Origin: Phycisphaerales bacterium
GTDB lineage: Bacteria; Planctomycetota; Phycisphaerae; Tepidisphaerales; Tepidisphaeraceae
Direction: 5' to 3'
Assembly (NCBI GenBank): GCA_020847545.1
Contig: JADLBV010000128.1
Coordinates: 1 to 50,681 of the forward strand
Length of the DNA: 50,681 nt
Shown piece by piece: positions 42,938 to 50,646 of the stretch. Each line of letters begins with the position of its first letter. Positions within the stretch are counted from its first letter, which is position 1. Below the pieces are notes generated by a model that saw only the letters and a program-made list of their open reading frames with translations, ran no database searches and was not told the DNA's origin. The position numbers were made by a program, and so were the translations under genes.

Positions 42938-44510
42938 CCCCGACATCCTCACCTGCCTGGCCAATCTCAGCGCCGACGAGGTCTTCACCCCGCCCAAGCT
43001 CGCATCGGCCATGCTCGACCTGCTGCCGCCGGAGCTGTTCCGCTCGCCCCAGACGACGTTCCTCGACCCCGTCTGCAAATCGGGCGTCTTCCTGCGCGAA
43101 ATCGCCCGCCGGCTCAACGATGGCCTGGCCGACCGGATGCCGGACGACCAGAAACGGATCGACCACATTCTGACCAAACAGGTTTTCGGCCTGGCGATCA
43201 CCGAACTGACCAGCCTGATCAGCCGCCGGTCGGTCTATTGTTCGAAGAAGGCCGATGGCAAATTCAGCATCGCCGGCGCGTTCGATTCCGCCGAGGGAAA
43301 CATCCGCCTGCCCAGGACCCGCCACACGTGGACGAGGGAAGGCCGCTGCGAGTTCTGCGGCGCCAGCCGTGGGGAATACGACCGGGACCAAACGCTGGAG
43401 GAATATGCCTACCCGTTCATCCACGGGATCGACCCGAGAGAGGAGTTTAACATGAAATTCGACGTCATCGTGGGGAACCCGCCGTATCAGTTGAGCGATG
43501 GGGGCGGAAGCGGCACATCTGCGAGGCCGATCTACAACTTCTTCGTTGAGCAAGCGAAGAAGCTCGAACCGCGATTCTTGATGATGGTCATTCCGTCACG
43601 CTGGTTCACGGGCGGTAAGGGCTTGGACGAGTTCAGAGAGTCGATGCTCTCTGACAATCGCATACGTTCGATCAATGACTACTTAATGGCATCCGATGTC
43701 TTCCCCGGCGTCGCGCTTAAGGGCGGCGTGTGTTATTTCCTTTGGGACCGCGACAATCCCGGTCTGTGCGACGTCAACACTCATTTCAAAAGTGACCCGC
43801 CGTCGAAGGCAACGCGAAAGTTGCTCGAAATCGGTGCCGAGGTATTCGTACGCTACAATACAGGTCTGTCCATTCTAAAGAAAATTGTTGCCAATGAAGG
43901 CGGCGCAGCGAAGTCTGTAGCACTCCCTGATGACAAACGGTTTGATAAGTTGGTAAGCACCCGAAGACCATTCGGACTCAATTCAACGTTCAAGGGCAAA
44001 AGCACAAAGAGCGACGGCGATGTTTCCGTTTACCGCAAGGGTGGAACTGGATTCACATCGCGGTCGTCGATCACGAATGGATCGCCACTGATCGACAAAT
44101 GGAAGGTTTACATCGGATTCGCCGCACCGGGAACCGGGAACAAGGACACCTATCCGAGCCGGATCATCAGTACGCCATTTATTGGGGAACCGGGCAGCAT
44201 TTCGTCAGAAACTTACCTCTGCATTGGGCCGCTCAAATCGAAGAAGCAGGCCGAAAGCGTGTTGTCGTACATTTCATGCCGACTGACGCGCTTGCTCATC
44301 CTCTTGCACAAGCCGTCGCAGAACACGACGCGCAAGGTTTATACGTTCGTCCCTATGCAGACGTGGGATCGTGTCTGGACGGACGAAGAGTTGTACGCGA
44401 AGTACGGGGTTAACAAAGACGAAATCGCTTTCATCGAATCAATGGTTCGCCCAATGGATCATACCGATGACGACTCTGACGAAGCCGTATACGAAATCGA
44501 CGACGAGTAA
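42924..44510 (+). CDS. Eco57I-type restriction-modification methylase
   Basis: A 528-residue methylase. DEVFTPPKLASAMLDL and FLDPVCKSGVFLREI (SAM motif I, a little unusual) open the protein; VIVGNPPYQ with N185-Y188 is the catalytic motif of N6-adenine enzymes. YCSKK and RCEFCGASRGEY suggest a small zinc knuckle just before it. The C-terminal half, from about 200, looks like target recognition and differs in base composition from the first part. The true start at 42924 overlaps the DUF2283 gene by 14 nt; a longer frame exists but shadows that gene. It most likely methylates host sites for the helicase-nuclease downstream. Confidence 0.88.
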   Translation: MTGHNPDILTCLANLSADEVFTPPKLASAMLDLLPPELFRSPQTTFLDPVCKSGVFLREIARRLNDGLADRMPDDQKRIDHILTKQVFGLAITELTSLISRRSVYCSKKADGKFSIAGAFDSAEGNIRLPRTRHTWTREGRCEFCGASRGEYDRDQTLEEYAYPFIHGIDPREEFNMKFDVIVGNPPYQLSDGGGSGTSARPIYNFFVEQAKKLEPRFLMMVIPSRWFTGGKGLDEFRESMLSDNRIRSINDYLMASDVFPGVALKGGVCYFLWDRDNPGLCDVNTHFKSDPPSKATRKLLEIGAEVFVRYNTGLSILKKIVANEGGAAKSVALPDDKRFDKLVSTRRPFGLNSTFKGKSTKSDGDVSVYRKGGTGFTSRSSITNGSPLIDKWKVYIGFAAPGTGNKDTYPSRIISTPFIGEPGSISSETYLCIGPLKSKKQAESVLSYISCRLTRLLILLHKPSQNTTRKVYTFVPMQTWDRVWTDEELYAKYGVNKDEIAFIESMVRPMDHTDDDSDEAVYEIDDE

Positions 44511-44522
44511 AAGGGTCGCCGC

Positions 44523-44729
44523 ATGCCAATGAATGACATCTTCCCCACCCATCCCGCCGCCCGGCCGGCGCTCCACGCCTTCGCCGGCGCGCGTCTAGAA
44601 AATGACGGGATGCTCAAGGCGGGGTTTGACGGGGCGGGCCTGGCGGGGCGGAATGCGGAGGCGTGGGCGGATGGGGCGAAGGGGGATCGTGTCGGGTGTA
44701 CAATGGATGGCCGGAAGGACGTGGATTGA
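44523..44729 (+). pseudogene. Truncated start of a GIY-YIG (T5orf172-like)-helicase gene
   Basis: The 68-codon frame begins MNDIFPTHPAARPALHA and continues to MLKAGFDGAGLAGR. Aligned with the first 45 residues of the intact helicase at 46542 (TDFFPSRPVATPTIYAY, LLKVGYTEGDPLER) it shares the pattern D-x-FP-x2-P-x-A-x-P and G-x-LK-x-G; after about residue 45 the similarity stops. It starts 12 nt after the methylase stop, where the helicase would be expected. The DNA is clearly diverged from the intact copy, so this is an old or separate homologue. Its TGA overlaps the ATG of the next gene (TGATG), so it may still be translated as a leader. Confidence 0.6.
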
Positions 44730-45880
44730 TGTCGCATGCACCGGTCAAGCCTGAACTGGTTCGCTGGGCGCGCCAGCGCGCGGGCTGGACGATTGACGAA
44801 CTCGCCGGCCGGTTCAAGAGGCTTGCGCAATGGGAGCGAGGCGAAGCCCAGGCGACCTTTCGGCAGTTGGAGGATTTTGCCCGGGCGATGCATGTCCCCT
44901 TCGGATACCTGTTTCTCCCCGAGCCGCCGGTGGAGCGGATTCCGATTCCCGACCTGCGGACGATCCGCAATCAAGCCCTGGCCCGTCCGAGTCCCGACCT
45001 GCTGGAGACGATCCAGACGATGCAGCGACGGCAGGCGTGGTTTCGGGAGGAACAGATCGAGTGCGACGCCGAACCGCTGGAGTTCGTGGGCAGCGCTCGA
45101 CTTTCGGATGATCCGCGGGGCGTTGCCCGCGAAATGCGTCGGCTGGCCGGGCTGGACGACGGCTGGGCGCAAAAGGTTCGCACCTGGCGCGAGGCGGTCG
45201 GGGAACTTCGGCGCTCCATCGAGCAACTTGGGGTGATGGCTGTCGTCAATGGCGTGGTGGGAAACAACACGCACCGCAAGCTGAACGTCACGGAGTTTCG
45301 GGGTTTCGCGTTGAGCGACGAGATTGCGCCACTGCTGTTTGTCAATGGAGCCGATGCGAAGTCGGCACAGATGTTCACGCTGGTTCACGAGCTGGCGCAC
45401 ATCTGGCTGGGTGAAAGCGCCGTCAGCGATACGGGGCCTTCCTCCCTTCCAACGCAGCGGGTCGAATCGTGGTGCGACCGGGCGGCCGCCGAGTTTCTGG
45501 TCCCGGAAGATGAACTGAAGGGGCTTTGGCCGGATGTTCGACATGAGGCATCGCCATTTGAACAGCTCGCCCGGCATTTCAAGGTCAGCCCGATTGTGGC
45601 CGCCCGGCGCGCGATGGATCTTCGTCTTGTGAGCCGCGAGGCATTCTTCAAATTTTATGAGGACTATATCGCCCAGGAGCGCGGACCCCGGTCGGATTCG
45701 GGCGGCGGCGGCGATTTCTACAACAATCAGAATACACGCGTCGGCGAACTGTTCGCCGTTCAGGTGTTCCGGGCGGCCAAGGCGGGCCGGGTGAGCTTCA
45801 AGGAGGCCTATGACCTGACGGGTCTCCGCGGGGGAGCGTTTCAAGAATACGCCGGCCGGTTGGGGGTGAACCTGCCATGA
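44729..45880 (+). CDS. XRE-family DNA-binding protein fused to ImmA/IrrE metallopeptidase
   Basis: A 383-residue protein. Residues 5-65 form a helix-turn-helix (VRWARQRAGWTIDELAGRF) of the XRE type, followed by FGYLFLPEPP, typical of this fusion family (COG2856). LVHELAHIWLG gives the zinc ligands H220, H224 and the catalytic E221; E255 in AAAEFLVP is the third ligand. ImmA/IrrE proteases cut repressors or antitoxins. The ATG has GGAAGGA upstream. It overlaps the DUF4411 gene by 4 nt. Such pairs have been proposed as toxin-antitoxin-like modules. Confidence 0.88.
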   Translation: MSHAPVKPELVRWARQRAGWTIDELAGRFKRLAQWERGEAQATFRQLEDFARAMHVPFGYLFLPEPPVERIPIPDLRTIRNQALARPSPDLLETIQTMQRRQAWFREEQIECDAEPLEFVGSARLSDDPRGVAREMRRLAGLDDGWAQKVRTWREAVGELRRSIEQLGVMAVVNGVVGNNTHRKLNVTEFRGFALSDEIAPLLFVNGADAKSAQMFTLVHELAHIWLGESAVSDTGPSSLPTQRVESWCDRAAAEFLVPEDELKGLWPDVRHEASPFEQLARHFKVSPIVAARRAMDLRLVSREAFFKFYEDYIAQERGPRSDSGGGGDFYNNQNTRVGELFAVQVFRAAKAGRVSFKEAYDLTGLRGGAFQEYAGRLGVNLP

Positions 45881-46401
45881 ATGCAAAACGCCCGTTTATC
45901 CTGGACTCGGATGTGTTCATCGCGGCGAAGAACAGTTACTACGCCTTCGCGATCTGCCCGGGGTTCTGGGATAGCCTGTTGCATCATCAAGGGGCTGGAA
46001 ACGTGCGCAGCATTGACCGGGTGCGAGGCGAACTGCTTGCCGGAAGAGAGACCGAAGACCTGGTGCAATGGGTGAAAAGCCGAGTTCCGCCCGAATTCTT
46101 CATGGACACGAACGAGCAAAGCGTCGCTGAGGCCTATGGGCAGGTCATGTTATGGGCGCAGCGCAGCACTCAGTATTTGGATCAGGCCAAAGCGAAGTTC
46201 GCAACAGAAGCAGACGGATGGCTTGTCGCGAATGCAATGGTTCATGGCGGTACCGTGATCACGAACGAGCAGCCGCGTCCGCAGTCGCGTAATCGTATAT
46301 TGCTCCCGGATGTCTGCGAGCAGTTTAACGTGGTTTACCAAGACACTTTTGCAATGCTGGGCGAGTTGGGTGTGCGTTACGAATGGAGAAGCGCGATCTG
46401 A
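45877..46401 (+). CDS. DUF4411 PIN-like ribonuclease domain protein
   Basis: A 174-residue protein. FILDSDVFI with D10 and D12 opens the PIN fold; EADGWLVANA with D113 and VITNEQ with E131 complete the acidic cluster that binds metal in PIN ribonucleases. This is the DUF4411 pattern, usually paired with an XRE-COG2856 gene as here. It is the likely toxin of the pair. The ATG overlaps the stop of the upstream gene as ATGA. Confidence 0.82.
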   Translation: MNAKRPFILDSDVFIAAKNSYYAFAICPGFWDSLLHHQGAGNVRSIDRVRGELLAGRETEDLVQWVKSRVPPEFFMDTNEQSVAEAYGQVMLWAQRSTQYLDQAKAKFATEADGWLVANAMVHGGTVITNEQPRPQSRNRILLPDVCEQFNVVYQDTFAMLGELGVRYEWRSAI

Positions 46402-46419
46402 GGATATCGGATGCGCTGC

Positions 46420-46435
46420 GCGGGGTAAGCCCCGC
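46420..46435. repeat. Small GC hairpin between the toxin-like gene and the helicase gene
   Basis: GCGGGG-taag-CCCCGC is a perfect 6-bp stem 18 bp after the DUF4411 stop. It resembles the core of REP-like intergenic palindromes and may also slow transcription into the helicase gene. The remaining gap to 46541 shows no clear promoter. Confidence 0.4.
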
Positions 46436-46541
46436 CGGACCTACATGAATCTCTCACGCAGGGCGTAAGGCTTCGGTTCGAGCAGGGCTGAAGGATTATC
46501 GGGTAACGGGCTTTATTTTGTCAACCAAAGAATCAAACAGC

Positions 46542-49055
46542 ATGAACACAACAGACTTCTTCCCCTCCCGTCCGGTTGCCACCCCCACCATCTACGCCTA
46601 TTCCAGCACGCACCCCGATCATGGCGGGTTGCTGAAGGTGGGGTATACCGAGGGTGATCCGCTGGAGCGGATCAAACAGCAGTTTCCGGGGGGATGGACG
46701 CAGTTCAGGGTGGAATTGATCGAATCGGCGATGCGGCCGGATGGGACGAGCTTTACCGACCATGACATTCACCGGCATCTGCGGGCACGTGGACACAAAA
46801 ACACATCGCACGAGTGGTTCAAATGCACGGTGAAGGATGTGAAGGGGGCGATTGTGGCCGTGATGAACCGCTCGGCGAATGTGGAGGACCGGACGCTGAG
46901 CTTCGCCCCGCGCCCGGAGCAGGAGCAGGCGGTGGCGATGACGGCCGACTATTTCAAGCGGGCCGCAAAAGATCAACCGGGGCACGCGCCCCATTTTCTG
47001 TGGAACGCCAAGATGCGATTCGGCAAGACGTTTGCCGCCTATCAACTGGCGAGGCGCATGGGGTGGAAGCGGGTGCTGGTGCTGACCTTCAAGCCGGTGG
47101 TGAAACACGCCTGGGCGGATGATCTGAATCAGCACGTTGATTTCGAGGGGTGGCAGTTCATCAGCCGCGATACGGAGTTGACCTTTGAATCGGCCGATGA
47201 GAAGCGTCCCATCGTCTGTTTCGGCAGCTTTCAGGATTTTCTGCAGCGCGACCGGGCCGGGGCGATCAAGGCGAAAAACGAGTGGGTCCATCTGACCGAA
47301 TGGGATTGCGTCATTCTGGATGAATACCACTACGGGGCATGGCGCGAGAACGCCAAGGGACTTTTCGGAGCCGATGAGGCGGAGGAGGGGGAGGTGGAGG
47401 AGGAGGTGAGCCGCGAAGAGAAGGAGCTGGATACCTCCATCCTGCCGATCACAACCGCGCACTATCTCTATTTGTCGGGTACACCCTTTCGGGCGCTGGC
47501 CAGCGGCGAGTTCATCGAGGAGCAGATTTACAACTGGACCTACAGCGATGAGCAACGGACCAAGCGGGATTGGACGGGTGAGGGGGAAAACCCGTACGCC
47601 GAGCTTCCCCGGCTGGTGCTGATGACGTACACGCTGCCCGATGAGATTCGCCGCGTGGCCGAACAGGGGGAGTTTAATGAGTTTGACTTGAATGAGTTTT
47701 TCCGTGCCGAGGGGGAGGGGGAGGCCGCGAAGTTTGAGCATGGGGAGGAGGTGCAGAAGTGGCTGAATCTGATTCGCGGGGCCTATACGGGAGCGACGAT
47801 TGACGATTTGAAGCTGGGCCGGGAAAAGCCGCCGCTGCCGTTTAGCGATATGCGCCTGCTGGGGGTGCTGAACCACACCTTCTGGTTTTTGCCCAGCGTG
47901 GCGGCCTGCCGGGCGATGGCGAATCTGCTCGCCGGTCAGCACAACACCTTCTATCACGATTTTAAGGTGGTGGTGTCGGCTGGGTCGGCGGCGGGAATCG
48001 GGGCGGCCGCCCTGCCGCCGGTGCTGGAGACGATGGAGGAACCCCTGAAAAGCAAGTCGATCACGCTCTCGTGCGGGAAACTGACCACGGGCGTGACGGT
48101 GCGGCCTTGGACGGGGATGCTGATGCTGCGGAAGCTGGCCAGCCCGGAGAGTTATTTTCAGGCGGCCTTTCGCGTCCAGTCGCCATGGACGCTGAGGGAT
48201 GAGCGGCAGAAGACGGTGATCGTCAAGCCGGAATGTTATGTCTTTGACTTCGCCCCCAACCGGGCGCTGCGCCAGATCGCCGATTATGGCTCGCGCCTGG
48301 CAACCGATGAAACCACCCCCGAACAGCGCATCGCCGAACTGGTGGGATTTTTGCCGGTATTGGCCTACGACGGGGCGGCGATGCGGCAACTGGATGCCTC
48401 GGCGATTCTCGATATCGCCACGGCCGGCACCAGCGCCACGCTTTTGGCCAAGCGATGGGAGAGCATCCTGCTGGTGAATGTGGATGATGCGACACTCACA
48501 CGGCTGATGAACGATCCGGCGGCGATGGAGGCGTTGCAGGCGATCGAAGGATTCCGCAATCTCAACGATGATCTGGAGACGATCATCAACCGCTCGGAAC
48601 AGATCAAGGATGCCAAACGCAAGATCAGCGATGAGGATGATCTGAACCCCAAGGAGAAGCGCGAGTTGACCGAGGCGGAAAAGGAACGCAAATCCTTGCG
48701 AAAACAGGTGCAGGAGAAGCTGATCAAATTCGCCGCCCGCATCCCGGTCTTCATGTACCTGACCGATTTTCGCGAGCAGCGATTGAAGGATGTCATCACC
48801 AAATTGGAGCCGGGGCTGTTCAAACGGGTGACGGGATTGACGACGGCCGATTTTGAGCGACTGGTGGGGCTGGGGGTCTTCAACAGCGCCCTGATGAACG
48901 ATGCGGTCTGGAAATTCCGGCGCTATGAGGATGCGAGCCTGCGCTACATGGGGGTCAGCCGGCACAAGGGACTGGATGTGGGACTGTTCGACACCGCGCT
49001 GAGCGAGGAGGATTTTCAGAGAACCTTCCAGGGTCTGGCGGAGCAGGAGACATAA
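46542..49055 (+). CDS. GIY-YIG (T5orf172-like) nuclease fused to SF2 helicase, restriction subunit
   Basis: An 837-residue protein. Residues about 14-95 resemble the T5orf172/MUG113 branch of GIY-YIG nucleases: IYAYS, LLKVGYT, then DHDIHRHL and SHEWFKC; the Glu usual four residues before the His is Asp. A superfamily 2 helicase follows: KMRFGKTFAAY (Walker A, about 157), VILDEYHYG (DEYH, about 260), YLSGTPF (about 312) and YFQAAFRVQSPW (about 540). An acidic stretch lies at about 279-300 and a charged coiled coil near 685-735. It should translocate on DNA and cut unmodified molecules, with the methylase at 42924 as its partner. The ATG is chosen over a TTG at 46518 because it matches the truncated copy. 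Confidence 0.85.
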   Translation: MNTTDFFPSRPVATPTIYAYSSTHPDHGGLLKVGYTEGDPLERIKQQFPGGWTQFRVELIESAMRPDGTSFTDHDIHRHLRARGHKNTSHEWFKCTVKDVKGAIVAVMNRSANVEDRTLSFAPRPEQEQAVAMTADYFKRAAKDQPGHAPHFLWNAKMRFGKTFAAYQLARRMGWKRVLVLTFKPVVKHAWADDLNQHVDFEGWQFISRDTELTFESADEKRPIVCFGSFQDFLQRDRAGAIKAKNEWVHLTEWDCVILDEYHYGAWRENAKGLFGADEAEEGEVEEEVSREEKELDTSILPITTAHYLYLSGTPFRALASGEFIEEQIYNWTYSDEQRTKRDWTGEGENPYAELPRLVLMTYTLPDEIRRVAEQGEFNEFDLNEFFRAEGEGEAAKFEHGEEVQKWLNLIRGAYTGATIDDLKLGREKPPLPFSDMRLLGVLNHTFWFLPSVAACRAMANLLAGQHNTFYHDFKVVVSAGSAAGIGAAALPPVLETMEEPLKSKSITLSCGKLTTGVTVRPWTGMLMLRKLASPESYFQAAFRVQSPWTLRDERQKTVIVKPECYVFDFAPNRALRQIADYGSRLATDETTPEQRIAELVGFLPVLAYDGAAMRQLDASAILDIATAGTSATLLAKRWESILLVNVDDATLTRLMNDPAAMEALQAIEGFRNLNDDLETIINRSEQIKDAKRKISDEDDLNPKEKRELTEAEKERKSLRKQVQEKLIKFAARIPVFMYLTDFREQRLKDVITKLEPGLFKRVTGLTTADFERLVGLGVFNSALMNDAVWKFRRYEDASLRYMGVSRHKGLDVGLFDTALSEEDFQRTFQGLAEQET

Positions 49056-49118
49056 GCCCGCCGGAAAATCCATCCGGCACCGTCGGGAAGAGGGCAGGAT
49101 GGATTTTTGATTGATGAT

Positions 49119-49330
49119 TTTGGATTTTTGATTGAATGGGGCAGCGGGCGGGATTGATCCCGCCGATTTGAAATGGCACCGACCCACCCGGCGCGGTGGC
49201 AATACATATTTGCCACAGGGCCACGGAGAACACGCAGACAAACACGGAGAATATTTTTATATTTTATTCTCTTCTCTGTGTTCTCTGTGCCTCAGTGGCA
49301 CATTGTATTTGGATTTTTGATTGAATGGGG
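49119..49330. repeat. Pair of 23-bp direct repeats bracketing 166 bp of repeat-rich intergenic DNA
   Basis: The same 23 bases (tttggatttttgattgaatg...) occur at 49119-49141 and 49308-49330; a shorter relative (ggatttttgattga) is at 49101-49114. The gap 49056-49356 has no gene. Inside it lies an imperfect inverted repeat described separately. Confidence 0.7.
49211..49300. repeat. Imperfect inverted repeat of the CACAGAGAACAC type
   Basis: Bases 49211-49238 match the reverse complement of 49273-49300 at 22 of 28 positions (core ACGGAGAACAC versus ACAGAGAACAC), separated by an AT-rich centre. Similar gcacagagaacacagag sequences are dispersed between genes in many environmental genomes. Confidence 0.6.
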
Positions 49331-49356
49331 GGTGTGGCGTGGGATTAACAATGAAT

Positions 49357-49680
49357 TTACCCCACCTTGTACAGCGGCTTGCGGCCAGCCCCGCGCGGCC
49401 GCGCCAAATGAACCGGCTCTGAAAAACGCCCGGAGGCTTGGGAAAAGACGATCCCCACCAGAACCCCGGCCGAATCGTATTCCAACACCACCCCGCCCGG
49501 CGCTTTGATGCGCTGTTTTGCCGGCCGATCCGCAAACCGCATGCGCAACTTGTCCCCCCGACGGGTGTAGGCCAGTCGAGGGGCATGGGTCGATTTGCGA
49601 AGCCGGCCTGGGGGCGGAAGAAAATCCGCAATAACCTTCGCCTCCATCGGCTCATCGGTGTATCTGATTTTCCCGCTCAT
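49357..49680 (-). CDS. Small DUF2283-like protein
   Basis: A 107-residue protein. GGVVLEYDSAGVLVGIVF in its centre follows the same pattern as the DUF2283 protein at 42716 (GVVLDFDDAGQVVGVEIL), preceded by a basic RRGDKLRMRF strand. The N-terminal 30 residues (KVIADFLPPPGRL) are unlike that protein. AAAAGGA lies 4-5 nt before the ATG. No toxin-like neighbour is next to it, so if it belongs to this family it stands alone. The function is unknown. Confidence 0.62.
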   Translation of the reverse strand: MSGKIRYTDEPMEAKVIADFLPPPGRLRKSTHAPRLAYTRRGDKLRMRFADRPAKQRIKAPGGVVLEYDSAGVLVGIVFSQASGRFSEPVHLARPRGAGRKPLYKVG

Positions 49681-49825
49681 AAATCCTTTTTCCTTTCCGC
49701 CAATGCCCGGCGCCGATTATACGCACCCGCCCACCCCGAAACACGAACCGGACCGATTTTAGTCGTTGTGAAAGAGGGGGTTCGCCGGTAGGTTGGGGCA
49801 TTCGGATTCTTATAAGGAGCAATTG

Positions 49826-50467
49826 ATGAATTTCGGCGTGTTGAAAATCGGATGTTGTACGACGGCGCTGTTGTTGATGGTGATGGGGTGCGCCAACAAT
49901 AATCAATCCTGCAAGCCGGCAGAGCCGCAACAGAAGATGGATCAAAAATGTTGTTCAGTGCAACCCAAGGCGATCACGGCCGTGGCGAAGATCGCCCCTT
50001 CACAGGCGGCCTCCACCCGGCCGGTGTTGAACGGGGTCAATGGCCTCGTCACCTTCACGGCCGTTGATGGGGGTGTGCGGGTGGTCGCCGAGCTGCATGG
50101 GTTGAAGCCCGACAGCCATCATGGGTTTCACATTCATGAGAAGGGTGATTTGAGCGCCCCCGATTTGTCGAGCGCGGGGGGACATTTCAATCCCGACCAA
50201 CATCATCATGGTGGGCCGGGGTCGGCCGCGGCCCATGCGGGGGATTTGGGGAACATCACCGCCGATGCGAAGGGGGATGCCCATCTGGAGACCACCCTGA
50301 GCGGCGTCACGCTGGAGGTTGGCCCGCGCGGACTTGTCGGCCGATCGGTGATTGTTCATGCCGATGCGGATGACCTGAAGACCGACCCGGCCGGCAATGC
50401 GGGACCGCGCATCGCCGGGGGTGTGATCGAGTTGACCGACTCCTGTTGCAAACCCTCGGGAGATTGA
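49826..50467 (+). CDS. sodC: Cu/Zn superoxide dismutase lipoprotein (SodC-like) without the usual disulfide
   Basis: A 213-residue periplasmic or membrane-attached protein that dismutes superoxide. The signal ends with VMGC (Cys22). HHGFHIHEKGD, AGGHFNP, HAGDLGNI and VIVHADADD supply the copper and zinc ligands. The two cysteines that normally join this loop to the last strand are absent: GDL replaces GDC, and RIAGGVIEL replaces a Cys-Gly-Val-Ile segment. Extra cysteine pairs occur near the N terminus (KCC) and at the C terminus (SCCKPSGD). AAGGAG lies 7 nt before the ATG at 49826. Confidence 0.88.
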   Translation: MNFGVLKIGCCTTALLLMVMGCANNNQSCKPAEPQQKMDQKCCSVQPKAITAVAKIAPSQAASTRPVLNGVNGLVTFTAVDGGVRVVAELHGLKPDSHHGFHIHEKGDLSAPDLSSAGGHFNPDQHHHGGPGSAAAHAGDLGNITADAKGDAHLETTLSGVTLEVGPRGLVGRSVIVHADADDLKTDPAGNAGPRIAGGVIELTDSCCKPSGD

Positions 50468-50556
50468 AAGCGGGAGAGCGCATCCCCTACATCAAAATTC
50501 CCCTCCCTTCTTCACGCATCACGTCCCACGCATCACGGGATGGTGGGCAAAGGAGG

Positions 50557-50579
50557 GGGCGTGTGACAGTTTTTGCGGG
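50557..50579. repeat. Right arm of the 23-bp inverted repeat shared with the window start
   Basis: gggcgtgtgacagtttttgc... is the exact reverse complement of bases 1-23. It is followed within 70 bp by a new gene start with a strong ribosome site, as at the end of an insertion sequence. The region 50468-50556 holds nothing else I can name. Confidence 0.7.
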
Positions 50580-50646
50580 CATAAATGGTGACTGGAGGAT
50601 ACCATATGTTGTGGGGATCACCTTAAACCTCATGGAGGAGGTTGCC

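Noticed and set aside
44459-45886. A 475-codon minus-strand frame opposite the XRE-ImmA gene
   Set aside because: The HELAH motif and helix-turn-helix are on the plus strand, and the antisense frame crosses three gene boundaries.
46460-46490. Sequence GGTTCGAGCAGGGCT resembling a tRNA T-arm
   Set aside because: No acceptor stem, anticodon arm or D-arm can be formed around it.
46533-49241. A 902-codon minus-strand open frame opposite the helicase gene
   Set aside because: It is fully antisense to a gene with clear helicase motifs, and its translation is rich in Arg, His and Gln with no domain, as expected from a GC-rich shadow frame.
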